In this document: positions 1-9,335 of the stretch, piece after piece
Position numbering within the stretch: position 1 is the first letter of the stretch
How the letters are laid out: the number at the start of each line of letters is the position of its first letter
Assembly (NCBI RefSeq): GCF_028548475.1
Contig: NZ_JAQQLE010000008.1
Coordinates: 1-64,000 of the forward strand
Reading direction: 5' to 3'
Length of the DNA: 64,000 bases
DNA from: Vogesella margarita
Lineage (GTDB): Bacteria; Pseudomonadota; Gammaproteobacteria; Burkholderiales; Chromobacteriaceae
Notes under the pieces: generated by a model
The model's database searches: none
Told to the model about the DNA's origin: nothing
Seen by the model: only the letters and a program-made list of their open reading frames with translations
Translations under genes and position numbers: made by a program

Positions 1-1118
1 CTGACCTATACCGTCAGTCTGGTGGACAGCGACGGCAAGACCGTCGCTCTGCCGGCGGGCAAGGAAGTGACGCTGAACCTGGCGTGGAGCGGCGCGGCGG
101 CCAACGATGGCGACACCGGCGGTCGTCCGGCGACCGTCACCCTCGGTGCCGACGGCACGGCCAGCTTCAGCGTGGACGCCAAGGACGACTACCTGCAGGA
201 AGGCAGCGAAGGCCTGGTGGCGACCCTCACCGGCGCGGCCAGCAACACCGCGTTTGAAACCATCGCCATCTCCGACAGCAAAGGCTCGGCCAGCAGCGTG
301 GTGACCGACGAAAGCGGCGACCCGCAAGACCCGCAGAACCCGCTGGACGGCGTGACCGCCCAGATCGTGGTCGACCAGGCTAGCGTGGCCGAAGGCGGCC
401 AGCTGACCTACACCGTCAGTCTGGTGGACAGCGACGGCAAGACCGTCACCCTGCCAGAGGGCAAGGAAGTGACGCTGAACCTGGCGTGGAGCGGCGCGGC
501 GGCCAACGATGGCGATACCGCCGGCCGGCCGGCGACCGTCACCATTGGCGCCAACGGCACTGCCAGCTTCAGCGTGGACGCCAAGGACGACTACCTGCAG
601 GAAGGCAGCGAAGGCCTGGTGGCGACCCTCACCGGCGCGGCCAGCAACACCGCGTTTGAAACCATCGCCATCTCCGACAGCAAAGGCTCGGCCAGCAGCG
701 TGGTGACCGACGAAAGCGGCGACCCGCAAGACCCGCAGAACCCGCTGGACGGCGTCACCGCCCAGATCTTGGTCGACCAGGCTAACGTGGCCGAAGGCGG
801 CCAGCTGACCTACACCGTCAGTCTGGTGGACAGCGACGGCAAGACCGTCACCCTGCCAGAGGGCAAGGAAGTGACGCTGAACCTGGCGTGGAGCGGCGCG
901 GCGGCCAACGATGGCGATACCGCCGGCCGGCCGGCGACCGTCACCATTGGCGCCAACGGCACTGCCAGCTTCAGCGTGGACGCCAAGGACGACTACCTGC
1001 AGGAAGGCAGCGAAGGCCTGGTGGCGACTATCACCGGCGCGGCCAGCAACACCGCCTTCGAGCAAATCGACATCTCCGACAGCAAAGGCTCGGCCAGCAG
1101 CGTGGTGACCGACGAAGC
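1..1118. repeat. 402-bp tandem coding repeats of the adhesin
   Basis: The phrase CTGACCTA...GTCAGTCTGGTGGACAGC recurs at 1, 403 and 805, a period of exactly 402 bp (134 codons). Units one and two are almost identical at the DNA level; unit three diverges after about 1118. The near identity, including silent positions, points to recent duplication or gene conversion. More units probably lie left of the window, so copy number cannot be given. Confidence 0.93.
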
Positions 1119-4100
1119 GATTCCGGGTCCGGAAGATACCGTGCTGATCAGCCTCAGCGGTCCGGGCAGCGTACTGGAAGGCGAGGCTACCGCCAGCTAC
1201 AGCATTAACCTGAGCCAGAAGGCTGAAACAGACGTTACCGTCACGCTGAACTACAGCGGTACTGCCTCGGATGGTAGCGACTACATCAAGCAGATCGAAG
1301 TCAAGATCCCGGCAGGTGCCGATCACGCTGAATTCAACCTGTCCACGCTGGACGACGCCATCGCCGATAACGGCGAGACCATCATCGTGACACTGGGCCA
1401 GGCTACGGGTGGTGGCTTCGAAGCGATTGCGGCCAACCCGGCACAGTCCAGCGTCACTACCACCATCGTCGACGAAACAGGCAACGACCCGGAGATTCCG
1501 GGCGACAACGACAGCGCCTTCAGCCTCAAGCTGTTTGCGGCCAACGCAGACGGCAGTCTGCTGTCGGGAGACTCCAGTGTGTCGGAAGAAGGCGAAACCA
1601 GCGCCTACTACGTGGTGCGCGCTGTCGATGCCCAGGGCAAGGTGCTGACCACCCAGCCGGACGGCACTGTCAGCGTCAGCTTCGGCAACCTCGGCAGCAC
1701 CAGCAGCAGCGACTACAGCGCCGGCAAGACCACGGTAGCGGTCGGTGAAGTGTTCAGCGCCAAGGCGGTGAACGATGCGCTGGCCGACAACGGCGAGCAG
1801 TTCCAGGTCAGCCTGAACGCCGGCAGCTATAGCGCGGCGGCCAACTACGAGAAGGTGGAGTACAACAGCGCCACCGTGACGACCACCATCGTCGATCAAG
1901 ACATCGTCGTGGCCTTGCAGGAAGTGGTCGAGGGCAGTGCGGGCAATGTGCTGAATGTAGCCAGTGGCGTCGAGTTTGTTGGCCAAACCCAGCTGGGTGG
2001 GACGGTTTCGCTCAATGCGGCGGGGCAGTACGTCTACCAGGCCCCGGTGCGTGATCACTCGGATTCGGCAAGCGACGTTGACTCGTTCAGCTACACCAAG
2101 GCCGATGGCTCTACTGCGACCTACACCATCAATATTCTGGATACCAATCCGCTGGCCGCGAACGATTCGGGCACGGTCAACACGGGCCTGAATGTGCAGA
2201 CCGCCGGTTCCAGCAAGCTGCTGGCCAACGATAGCGTGGTGGACAGCTCTGCGGCCAACGCGGCCAAGGTTTACACCGTCACCGGAGAAAACGGGGTAGC
2301 GACGGCATTGAGCGATGGCGAGGTGACGGTGGCCGGCAAGTATGGCGAGCTGACCGTCAAGGCGGATGGCAGCTACATCTATACCAGCAAGCTGGATACC
2401 GACATTAGCGCTGCAGAAGGTGCTGCGGCACTGAAGGCAAGCTTTGGTGTGTATGGCTTCCAGGATGGCTCGTGGCAGACAGGGGGCGGATTGAACCTTT
2501 CCGGCCTGACGGCGAATGCCAGCGCACTGGTCGATGTGCGGACCAGCGGCGGCAATGCCAAGCCGGGTATCGGCGTATCACAGGGCGGTAGCGGCACCAA
2601 TGACATTGGTGGTGGCGAGACACTGGTCATCGGTCTGAAGGTGGCGTCCAGTTTTGTGCAGATCGGTATCAATGAGCTGAACAAGGGGCAGGGTGACGCA
2701 AGCTGGAAGGCCTACGATGCGAACGGCAATCTGGTGGACTCCGGTACGCTGGTTTCGACTTCCAGCAATGGCAGCTTGCAGAGCTTCAATATTTCCACCA
2801 CGACCGCCTTCAAGTATGTGGTGCTGGGATACAGCGGCAACCAGAACGGTTATGTGATCGACTCCATCAAGTACACGCCGGCAGACGGCGCCGTGACGGA
2901 AACCTTTAGCTACACGGTGCAGGACAATGATGGCGACGTGTCCAATACCGCGACGCTGACCCTCAATGGCACGCAGTCGACCACGGTATCGCCTACGGCC
3001 CTGCTGACGACGGAGGATACGGATGTTGCCCTGAACTGGGCTGTGCTCGGTATTTCCGATGCCGGGGCAACCGTGCGCGTGTCCGGCAACCAGAACGGCA
3101 ACGGTACCATTCAGTACAAGGATGCGAACGGGGTGTTCAAGGTGCTCGGCCAGAACGAGACCTCGACGTTCAGCAAGTCGGATATCGATGCGGGCAAGGT
3201 CAAGTTCGTGCCCAAAGAGCACGTATCGGGTGCCGACCTTTATGGCGACAACCAGGGTATCGGTAATAAGGGCAAGGATCTGGGCAGTATCAAGTTTGAT
3301 GTGCTGAAAAATAACGTGGAAATTGCCCATGGCAAGGAGGTGGCCGTGGACGTGGTGCCGGTCGCCGACAAGCCGCTGTTGTCGCTGTCTGCTTACCAGA
3401 GTCTGGCGGCCATGGACTTCGATGGCGTGAACCTGGCGGGTGAGCCATGGAGCAGTGCGATCGACCTGAACACGGTGGGTGGTGCCAGCGGGATCGGCAC
3501 ATGGCAGGCGAATGGCTGGGGCAAGATCGAGGTCGGCAAAGAGTCGGTGTATATCCCTGGTGGCTCCGGCACTAACCAGGTACTGGAGATCGAGGGTGAT
3601 AAGGGCGTCAGCCAGATCTACACCGACATCCAGTGCGAGGCCGGGCGTTTCTATCAGCTGAACTTCGATGTGGGTGCCCGTAGCGGTAGGCCGGTAGAGA
3701 CCTGCGGCATGAAGATCCTGCTGGTACAGCTGGATGCGGGTGGCAACCCGATTGCCGGCTCGCAAAAAGAGCTGTTTGACTTTAGCCCGACGCAGCTTGG
3801 CTGGGCCAAGGGGCAGCAGCTTAGCCTCGGCATCGAGCAGAGCGGCGGCTATCGTCTGATCTTCCAGTCCAAAGATGCGGGCGATTCCTACGGCGCCATT
3901 CTGGACAATATCAAGTTCCAGGCGGTGGACAACAAGGGCTATGAGGATAGCTTCATCAAGCTCAGCGCCATTAACGCGGCTCTGGTCGATGTCGACGGCT
4001 CCGAAACGCTGTCTGTGGTGATCAGCGGCCTGCCAGCGGGGGCGGTACTGAAGGATGCGGCCAACCATGGCGCGACGGTCGGTCCTGACGGCACGCTCGA

Positions 4101-6354
4101 TGTCAGTGGCTGGAGCCTGTCTTCCCTGCAGATCAAGGTGAACGAGCCGGGTCAATACAATCTGCTGGTGAAGGCAACGGCAACCGAAGTCGATGCTAGC
4201 GGCAAGGTGCTGGATACTGAAGAAAGCGAAATCACCCTGCCGGTAGAGGTGCTGAAGCTCAATGTGGCACCAGTAGAAACTACCCTGCCAAGCCAGGCTG
4301 ATGATTCGACAGTCATCGAAGGCTCGACGACTTCATACGGCAGCATTCTGGCGAATGATGGCATCACGGGTGAGGTTTCCAAATTGTATGTGTCGCTGGA
4401 TGGTGGCAGCACGAAGGTCGAGGTGGCCGCGGGCGGCACGGAACTCGACACCGGCCACGGCACGGTGACGATCCGGCCGGATGGCAGCTATACCTTTGTG
4501 GCCAAGGTGGTCGATCACACCGGTGACGCGGACAACAAGGTAAGCGACAGCTTCAGCTACAAGGCGGTGACCGCCAACGGTGAAACCGCATGGACAGCCG
4601 TGAGCGTGGCAGTGCTGGATACCAATCCTGTGGCGGTGGACGATTATGCCGCCGGTAGTGCGGCGGACACGAAGCTCAGCGGTAATGTGCTGGACAACGA
4701 TGCGGCCGTGGATAGCGACAAGTCGGTGACCGGCTTCAGCTATATGGGCAAAGACTATGCCGCTGGCGAAACGACGGCCGACGGCCGTTTCACCCTGAAT
4801 ACCGATGGCAGTTATACGCTCAAAGCACTTACCGCAATGCTGAATGTCGCACCGACCGAGCAGCAGCTGGCTTCCGGCAAGGTCGGCAGTTTTGAGCTGA
4901 CCGGCCTTAACAGCGCGCCGCCAGAGCGCATCACCAGTTTCAGCGCCGGCCAGAATCTTGGCTACAACAGCTCGGGGGCTGCCTCCGGCAAGGTAGGCTG
5001 GTCGGTGGATGCGGCGCATGACTCACGCCATACCGTGGATGGTGGCGAAACGCTGCTGGTCAAGCTGGGCGGGATAGCGACTCAGGTCACGCTGACCATT
5101 GCCGAGCTGAATGCCGGCACTGCAAGGCTGGTGGCTTACGATGCCGCAGGCAACAAGGTCGTGCTGGTGGACGACACGATCACCAGCGACGAGGTGGGCA
5201 AGAACGGCAAACCGGGTGACTTTACCGCCACCAGCAAGGACGGCACGGCCATTGCCTATATGGCCATGACGTACGAGGGCACCAGCAGTGATACCGGAAA
5301 AGGTAAGGACGACAGCCAGGGTTTCTTGCTGAAGGGGATGTCTTATACCGAGCTGTTGAAGCCGGCTAGCATCGAGTACAGCATGAAGGATACGGATGGC
5401 GACACCGACAAGGCCAGGTTGACACTGGACATGGCGCAGGTGGCGGGCAGCAGTGGCAATGACCAGATCACGGTACTTTACGGCGAAGCCGGCACGGGTC
5501 TCGATGTCTGGGCGCAGCTCCAGCCACCAAGCGGGGCAAGTACGCAGATGGTACAGACCGCCAGCACCAACCAGATCATCGACAGCAAGAGCGGGAACGA
5601 TTACGTGGAAGGCGGTGCCGGTAACGACATCATCTATCTGGGTGATTCGGGTAGCGAAACCATTGCCGGTCATGCGCCGACACAGGCAGATGTGCTGAAG
5701 ATGGGGCTGATGACGATTGATAACCTGAGTGACCTGGTGACCGATGCCTCTGACAACTCGTTGAGCACCGCCGCGCGGGCGTACGATCATGCGGCCAATA
5801 CCTCCGGTATCGCCTGGGCGGATCTGGCGCATGGCGGCAGCGGCAACGACGTGATCCATGGCCAGGCTGGCGTGGACCTGATCTACGGTGGCAGCGGCAA
5901 CGATACCCTGCTGGGAGGGAGCGGCGATGACGGTCTGCGAGGCGGTGCCGGTGACGACCTGCTGGTTGGTGGTCAGGGCAACGATGTGCTGCGTGGCGAC
6001 CTCGGTATCGACACCTTCAAGTGGCAGCTGGGCGATCAGGGGACGAGCAGCTCACCAGCACGGGATATTGTGATGGACTTCCAGCAAGGTGATAACGGTG
6101 ACATTCTGGATCTGAAGGATCTGTTGCAGGGAGAAAGCCACTCCGGAACTGATGTTGGCAACTTGGAGAGCTATCTCGATTTTGCCAAGGTCGGTAACGA
6201 TACGGTGATTGATGTGAAAGCTGACAAGGGGAGTGTGACCCAGCAGATTGTGCTGCAGAATGTCGACCTGACGCATAACCTGCAAGGGCAGAGCCTGAGC
6301 GAAGCTGACATCATCAAGAACCTGCTTGCGGCAGGAAAACTGCATACCGATTAA
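1..6354 (+). CDS. Giant RTX adhesin, LapA-like (3' part; 5' end outside window)
   Basis: The reading frame is open from base 1, so this is the C-terminal 2117 residues of a larger protein. Visible order: three nearly identical 134-residue Ig-like repeats (residues 1 to about 373), Calx-beta-like and other Ig-like domains to about 640, VCBS/cadherin-like segments (DTNP...ANDSG type), then glycine/aspartate nonapeptide RTX repeats (GGSGNDTLLGGSGDD type, DNA 5833-6018) that bind calcium. The tail is a type I secretion signal region (DIVMDF...GDILDL). Such proteins are exported by an ABC/MFP/TolC secretion system and hold cells to surfaces. LapG and LapD, which control release of LapA-type adhesins, are encoded at 14.6-17.2 kb, and a TolC-type pore beside them. 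The N-terminal retention module and LapG cleavage site would lie to the left of the window, so they cannot be checked. Nearby shadow frames come from the repeats. Confidence 0.93.
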   Translation: MTYTVSLVDSDGKTVALPAGKEVTLNLAWSGAAANDGDTGGRPATVTLGADGTASFSVDAKDDYLQEGSEGLVATLTGAASNTAFETIAISDSKGSASSVVTDESGDPQDPQNPLDGVTAQIVVDQASVAEGGQLTYTVSLVDSDGKTVTLPEGKEVTLNLAWSGAAANDGDTAGRPATVTIGANGTASFSVDAKDDYLQEGSEGLVATLTGAASNTAFETIAISDSKGSASSVVTDESGDPQDPQNPLDGVTAQILVDQANVAEGGQLTYTVSLVDSDGKTVTLPEGKEVTLNLAWSGAAANDGDTAGRPATVTIGANGTASFSVDAKDDYLQEGSEGLVATITGAASNTAFEQIDISDSKGSASSVVTDEAIPGPEDTVLISLSGPGSVLEGEATASYSINLSQKAETDVTVTLNYSGTASDGSDYIKQIEVKIPAGADHAEFNLSTLDDAIADNGETIIVTLGQATGGGFEAIAANPAQSSVTTTIVDETGNDPEIPGDNDSAFSLKLFAANADGSLLSGDSSVSEEGETSAYYVVRAVDAQGKVLTTQPDGTVSVSFGNLGSTSSSDYSAGKTTVAVGEVFSAKAVNDALADNGEQFQVSLNAGSYSAAANYEKVEYNSATVTTTIVDQDIVVALQEVVEGSAGNVLNVASGVEFVGQTQLGGTVSLNAAGQYVYQAPVRDHSDSASDVDSFSYTKADGSTATYTINILDTNPLAANDSGTVNTGLNVQTAGSSKLLANDSVVDSSAANAAKVYTVTGENGVATALSDGEVTVAGKYGELTVKADGSYIYTSKLDTDISAAEGAAALKASFGVYGFQDGSWQTGGGLNLSGLTANASALVDVRTSGGNAKPGIGVSQGGSGTNDIGGGETLVIGLKVASSFVQIGINELNKGQGDASWKAYDANGNLVDSGTLVSTSSNGSLQSFNISTTTAFKYVVLGYSGNQNGYVIDSIKYTPADGAVTETFSYTVQDNDGDVSNTATLTLNGTQSTTVSPTALLTTEDTDVALNWAVLGISDAGATVRVSGNQNGNGTIQYKDANGVFKVLGQNETSTFSKSDIDAGKVKFVPKEHVSGADLYGDNQGIGNKGKDLGSIKFDVLKNNVEIAHGKEVAVDVVPVADKPLLSLSAYQSLAAMDFDGVNLAGEPWSSAIDLNTVGGASGIGTWQANGWGKIEVGKESVYIPGGSGTNQVLEIEGDKGVSQIYTDIQCEAGRFYQLNFDVGARSGRPVETCGMKILLVQLDAGGNPIAGSQKELFDFSPTQLGWAKGQQLSLGIEQSGGYRLIFQSKDAGDSYGAILDNIKFQAVDNKGYEDSFIKLSAINAALVDVDGSETLSVVISGLPAGAVLKDAANHGATVGPDGTLDVSGWSLSSLQIKVNEPGQYNLLVKATATEVDASGKVLDTEESEITLPVEVLKLNVAPVETTLPSQADDSTVIEGSTTSYGSILANDGITGEVSKLYVSLDGGSTKVEVAAGGTELDTGHGTVTIRPDGSYTFVAKVVDHTGDADNKVSDSFSYKAVTANGETAWTAVSVAVLDTNPVAVDDYAAGSAADTKLSGNVLDNDAAVDSDKSVTGFSYMGKDYAAGETTADGRFTLNTDGSYTLKALTAMLNVAPTEQQLASGKVGSFELTGLNSAPPERITSFSAGQNLGYNSSGAASGKVGWSVDAAHDSRHTVDGGETLLVKLGGIATQVTLTIAELNAGTARLVAYDAAGNKVVLVDDTITSDEVGKNGKPGDFTATSKDGTAIAYMAMTYEGTSSDTGKGKDDSQGFLLKGMSYTELLKPASIEYSMKDTDGDTDKARLTLDMAQVAGSSGNDQITVLYGEAGTGLDVWAQLQPPSGASTQMVQTASTNQIIDSKSGNDYVEGGAGNDIIYLGDSGSETIAGHAPTQADVLKMGLMTIDNLSDLVTDASDNSLSTAARAYDHAANTSGIAWADLAHGGSGNDVIHGQAGVDLIYGGSGNDTLLGGSGDDGLRGGAGDDLLVGGQGNDVLRGDLGIDTFKWQLGDQGTSSSPARDIVMDFQQGDNGDILDLKDLLQGESHSGTDVGNLESYLDFAKVGNDTVIDVKADKGSVTQQIVLQNVDLTHNLQGQSLSEADIIKNLLAAGKLHTD

Positions 6355-6375
6355 TTGCCAGTTGCGGTATCGGGC

Positions 6376-6425
6376 CGGTCAGGCCTGTCAGTGCTAATAA
6401 CTGACAGGGCGACTGGCCTTTTTCA
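6376..6425 (+). terminator. Rho-independent terminator after the adhesin gene
   Basis: About 30 bases after the adhesin stop, CCTGTCAGT and ACTGACAGG form a 9-bp stem over a small A/T-rich loop, with an outer AGGCC/GGCCT pairing and a T run (CCTTTTTC). Position and shape fit termination of the adhesin transcript. Confidence 0.75.
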
Positions 6426-6430
6426 TGGCT

Positions 6431-6454
6431 AAAGGTTGGGCTTGCGGCCAACCT
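6431..6454. repeat. Inverted pair containing the AAGGTTGGCCGCAA-type motif
   Basis: AAGGTTGG at 6432 faces TTGCGGCCAACCT at 6442-6454, giving a 7-bp stem AGGTTGG/CCAACCT. The right arm is a full minus-strand copy of the dispersed motif; the left arm matches only its first half. It lies between the adhesin terminator and the EAL gene. See the finding on the dispersed motif. Confidence 0.6.
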
Positions 6455-6511
6455 CACTTAAACTGGAACAGCAATTGCTAGTCTGCGTACAACTTTTGCC
6501 GGAGCGTTGCT

Positions 6512-7717
6512 GTGAATAACATACCGATGCGGGATTCCCTGTTACTGAACTCCCACTTTCAGCCCATCTACAGCCTGGCGCACCGGCGCACGGTCGGCAT
6601 GGAGGCGTTGTTGCGGGCGTCGGAGAACGAGGTCTCGCTGTCGCCGCTGGAGGTGTACCAGCGTTATATCCGCCGCGACGAGCGGGTGGCGATGGATCTG
6701 GCGGTGTGCGCCGCACATTGCCAGCGCTTTGCCGCTGCCGGCCATGCCCAGCGCTGGCTGTTCCTCAATGTCGATGCCATGACACTGTCCGATCCGGACT
6801 GTGCCAGCCAGCTTGGGCAAATCATTGCCGAGTCCGGCATCCCGCCGCAGCTGGTGGTGCTGGAGGTGCTGGAGCAGGCGATCGAGCTGGATGCCCGCTT
6901 GCTGGAGGGCGTGGCCTTGTTGCGGGAGCAGGGCTGCCTGCTGGCGATCGACGATTTCGGCGTCGGCCATTCCAATATCGATCGGGTGTGCAGCCTGGAG
7001 CCGGATTTCGTCAAGTTTGACCGCCACCTGCTGCGCAGCGCGGTAACGCAGCAGCGCACGCGCACTCTGTTGTCGCGTCTGGTGCGGCTGATGCACGAAA
7101 TCGGTGCGCTGGTGGTGGTGGAAGGGGTAGAGAGTGACTCCGACGTGGTGGTGGCGCTGGATTCCGGTTGTGATCTGGTGCAGGGCTACTACGTGGCGCG
7201 CCCTGCCGCGGTGCCGGATAGCGACCAGCTGATTACGCCGCGACTCGACGCCAAGTGGGACGAGCTGATGAACCGCGAACTGCTGCGGCGCAAGCTCAAC
7301 CGCCGCCAGCTGGAGTTGTCGCGTCAGGCCTTCGTGCAGACGGCGATTGCGTTGATGCAGGGCCGCGAGTTCGAGCTGGCGGCGATGCCGATGCTGCAGC
7401 TGCCGGACGTGATCCGCTGCTTCTTGCTGGATCAGGAGGGACGCCAGCAGGGGCGCAACCTCAACGCGAAGCGCAACGGCAACGGGGACAATCTGCGCTT
7501 TTCCCCGCTGGAGGACACCACCGGTGCGGTGTGGTCGCGGCGCGCCTATTTCCAGCACGCGATCGACCAGCCCGGCGTGCTGTACATGAGCGAACCCTAT
7601 CTGTCGATGACCGATACCCGTATCTGCGTCACCCTGTCGATGGCAATCGAGATCGACGAGGTGCAGCACGTGCTGTGCAGCGACGTGCTGATGCCGGGGG
7701 CAGGGCATGGCCTGTAG
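6512..7717 (+). CDS. EAL-domain c-di-GMP phosphodiesterase with YkuI-type C-terminal domain
   Basis: A 401-residue cytoplasmic protein with no signal peptide or membrane segment. Residues 10-240 are an EAL domain with the usual catalytic residues in place: E31 (EALLR), N86, E118, D147-D148 (DDFG), K168, E204 and E207 (EGVE) and Q224 (QGYY). It is therefore probably an active phosphodiesterase that turns c-di-GMP into pGpG. Residues about 260-401 resemble the PAS/CACHE-like C-terminal domain of Bacillus YkuI, which may sense a ligand. The GTG at 6512 follows GGAG at good spacing; an ATG at 6527 is the alternative. Its place behind the adhesin suggests it lowers c-di-GMP near the Lap system, but that link is inference. 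It ends at a strong terminator. Confidence 0.88.
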   Translation: MNNIPMRDSLLLNSHFQPIYSLAHRRTVGMEALLRASENEVSLSPLEVYQRYIRRDERVAMDLAVCAAHCQRFAAAGHAQRWLFLNVDAMTLSDPDCASQLGQIIAESGIPPQLVVLEVLEQAIELDARLLEGVALLREQGCLLAIDDFGVGHSNIDRVCSLEPDFVKFDRHLLRSAVTQQRTRTLLSRLVRLMHEIGALVVVEGVESDSDVVVALDSGCDLVQGYYVARPAAVPDSDQLITPRLDAKWDELMNRELLRRKLNRRQLELSRQAFVQTAIALMQGREFELAAMPMLQLPDVIRCFLLDQEGRQQGRNLNAKRNGNGDNLRFSPLEDTTGAVWSRRAYFQHAIDQPGVLYMSEPYLSMTDTRICVTLSMAIEIDEVQHVLCSDVLMPGAGHGL

Positions 7718-7735
7718 CTACGGCTGCTGGACAGC

Positions 7736-7763
7736 AAAAAGGCGACCCGCGGGTCGCCTTTTT
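7736..7763. terminator. Bidirectional rho-independent terminator
   Basis: AAAAAGGCGACCC and GGGTCGCCTTTTT form a perfect hairpin with A and T runs on both sides. It sits between the convergent EAL gene (+) and dolP-like gene (-) and can serve both. Confidence 0.9.
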
Positions 7764-7780
7764 GTTTGCTGTGGTGTCGC

Positions 7781-8386
7781 TCAGTTACCGGGCTGGATGC
7801 TGGCCGCCGGGGTCTCGGCCAGCGTCTCGAACAGGGTGACCACCTGCTGCACGCCGGTGGTACGGCTGGCGACATCGGCGGCGGCGGCGCCTTCGTTGGC
7901 GGTGACCAGGCCGAGCAGGTAGACCACGCCGCGATCAGTCACCACCTTGATGGCTTGCGGCGGGTAGCCCTTGCCTTCCAGCAGGCGGGTGCGCACCTTG
8001 GTGGTGATCCACAGGTCGTTGTTCTTCTGCGCCAGCGTCGCCACCGGTGCGACCACCAGGTGGTTGTAGACGCGCTGCACGTTCGGGGTGCCGCGCACCA
8101 TCATCTCGATTTCCTGGCGTTGCGCCTCGTTCAGCGCCTCGCCACTGATCAGCACCGCGCGGTTGTAGCTGGTGATGCTGATGCGGGCGCCGGCAAAGCG
8201 CTCACTGGTCTGGCGTAGCGATTTCAGCTCGATGGCCTGGTCCTCGACATAGGCGCCGCTGGTGCGGCGGTCGGTGGCCACCAGCGCACCGGCGGCCACG
8301 CCACCGGCAACCAGCGGGAAGCAGGCACTGAGACTGGCGGCGGCGCTGCTGGCCAGCAGCAGCGCGAGCAAACGGTTTTTCATCAT
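7781..8386 (-). CDS. dolP: BON-domain outer-membrane lipoprotein, DolP (YraP) family
   Basis: A protein of about 200 residues with a lipoprotein signal: KN-R, a hydrophobic stretch, then a lipobox ending LSAC, so Cys is lipidated after export. Two BON domains follow (about 45-115 and 120-190), the arrangement of E. coli DolP, which helps maintain outer-membrane integrity. The first ATG (8384-8386) overlaps the diaA stop in an ATGA junction; a second ATG (8381-8383) lies at better distance from GGAGGAG and may be the true start. It is the last gene of lpoA-yraN-diaA-dolP, an order shared with E. coli, which supports the assignment. Confidence 0.9.
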   Translation of the reverse strand: MMKNRLLALLLASSAAASLSACFPLVAGGVAAGALVATDRRTSGAYVEDQAIELKSLRQTSERFAGARISITSYNRAVLISGEALNEAQRQEIEMMVRGTPNVQRVYNHLVVAPVATLAQKNNDLWITTKVRTRLLEGKGYPPQAIKVVTDRGVVYLLGLVTANEGAAAADVASRTTGVQQVVTLFETLAETPAASIQPGN

Positions 8387-8973
8387 TCTCCTCCGAGCAG
8401 CATGCAATCGATGGCATCGCACAGCGCATGGATCAACAGGATATGGACTTCCTGGATGCGTGCGGTGCGCAGGCTGGGTACATTCAGGTGGATGTCTTCC
8501 GGTGACAGGATTTCCGCGATCTGGCCGCCGTCCTTGCCGGTGAGCGCGATCACGCCCATGCCGCGTTCGTGCGCGGCATAGATCGCCTCAATGACGTTGG
8601 CGGAGTTGCCGGAGGTGGAAATCGCCAGCAGCAGGTCGTTGTGGTGGCCCAGCGCCCGCACCTGCTTGGAAAAGATCATGTCGAAATCGTAGTCGTTGCC
8701 GATGGCGCTGAGCACCGAGCTGTCGGTCGCCAGCGACATCGCCGCCAAGCCCGGACGCTCCTTCTCGAAGCGGCCCACCATCTCCGCGGCAAAGTGCTGC
8801 GCGTCGGCGGCGGAACCGCCGTTGCCGCAGGCGAGGATCTTGCCCTCGTTCATCAGGCTGCTGACCATGCGCTCGGCGGCCAGCGCCACGGCCGGCGACA
8901 GCTCGTCCATCACCTGCTGCTTGATGGCGATGCTTTCAAGGAAGTGTCCGCTGACACGTTCGATCAAATCCAT
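8383..8973 (-). CDS. diaA: SIS-domain protein, DiaA / phosphoheptose isomerase family
   Basis: A 196-residue single SIS domain with the sugar-phosphate binding features [15 protein letters not shown] (around 50-65) and STSGNSANV (around 118). Members are either GmhA, making heptose-7-phosphate for LPS, or DiaA, which binds DnaA and times replication. Sequence alone does not separate them here. The position between yraN and dolP is the diaA position in E. coli, so DiaA is preferred. The ATG at 8973 follows AAGGAA at 4-5 bases; an upstream in-frame start at 9021 lacks a good site. The stop overlaps the dolP start. Confidence 0.85.
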   Translation of the reverse strand: MDLIERVSGHFLESIAIKQQVMDELSPAVALAAERMVSSLMNEGKILACGNGGSAADAQHFAAEMVGRFEKERPGLAAMSLATDSSVLSAIGNDYDFDMIFSKQVRALGHHNDLLLAISTSGNSANVIEAIYAAHERGMGVIALTGKDGGQIAEILSPEDIHLNVPSLRTARIQEVHILLIHALCDAIDCMLLGGE

Positions 8974-8996
8974 GTGATTCCTTTGGTCGGTGGCGC

Positions 8997-9335
8997 TTAA
9001 GCGAAAATGTTCTTCAGCCACTGCGCCTGTTCGCCGCCATCGAACAGTACAGCGTCGAAACGGCAGGGGGCGTCAATGCGTTTGCTGCTGAGGTAAAGGT
9101 TGGCCGCAGTGTGCAGCCTGTGCTGCTTGGCGGTATTGATGCTGGCGGCGGCACCGCCGAAGTGGGCCGATTGCCGGGCGCGCACTTCGACGAATACCCA
9201 GTAGGCGCCGTCGCGCATCACCAGATCCAGTTCGCCCTGTCGGCAGTGCCAGTTGCGCTCCACCAGCGTCAGCCCCTGCTGCTGCAGGAAGCGGCAGGCG
9301 AGGGTTTCGTAGTGGTCGCCGCTGGCCTTGCTCAT
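8997..9335 (-). CDS. yraN: YraN family (UPF0102) putative endonuclease-like protein
   Basis: A 112-residue protein with the UPF0102 pattern: [28 protein letters not shown] and VFVEVRAR. This is a PD-(D/E)XK-like fold (E...GELDLV...VEVRAR) resembling archaeal Holliday junction resolvases. The biological role is not established. The start ATG overlaps the stop of the lpoA-like gene by 4 bases, so translation is coupled. A copy of the dispersed motif falls inside it (9095-9108, read antisense). A much longer upstream extension of the frame overlaps lpoA and is rejected. Confidence 0.9.
   Translation of the reverse strand: MSKASGDHYETLACRFLQQQGLTLVERNWHCRQGELDLVMRDGAYWVFVEVRARQSAHFGGAAASINTAKQHRLHTAANLYLSSKRIDAPCRFDAVLFDGGEQAQWLKNIFA

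Noticed and set aside
1-1118. Adhesin repeats as a CRISPR array
   Set aside because: The period is 402 bp, the repeats are coding and in frame, and there are no unique spacers.
2578-4155. 525-codon open frame on the minus strand opposite the adhesin gene
   Set aside because: It is the codon shadow of a GC-rich coding region with a well-supported plus-strand protein; its sequence is His/Arg-rich and shows no domain.
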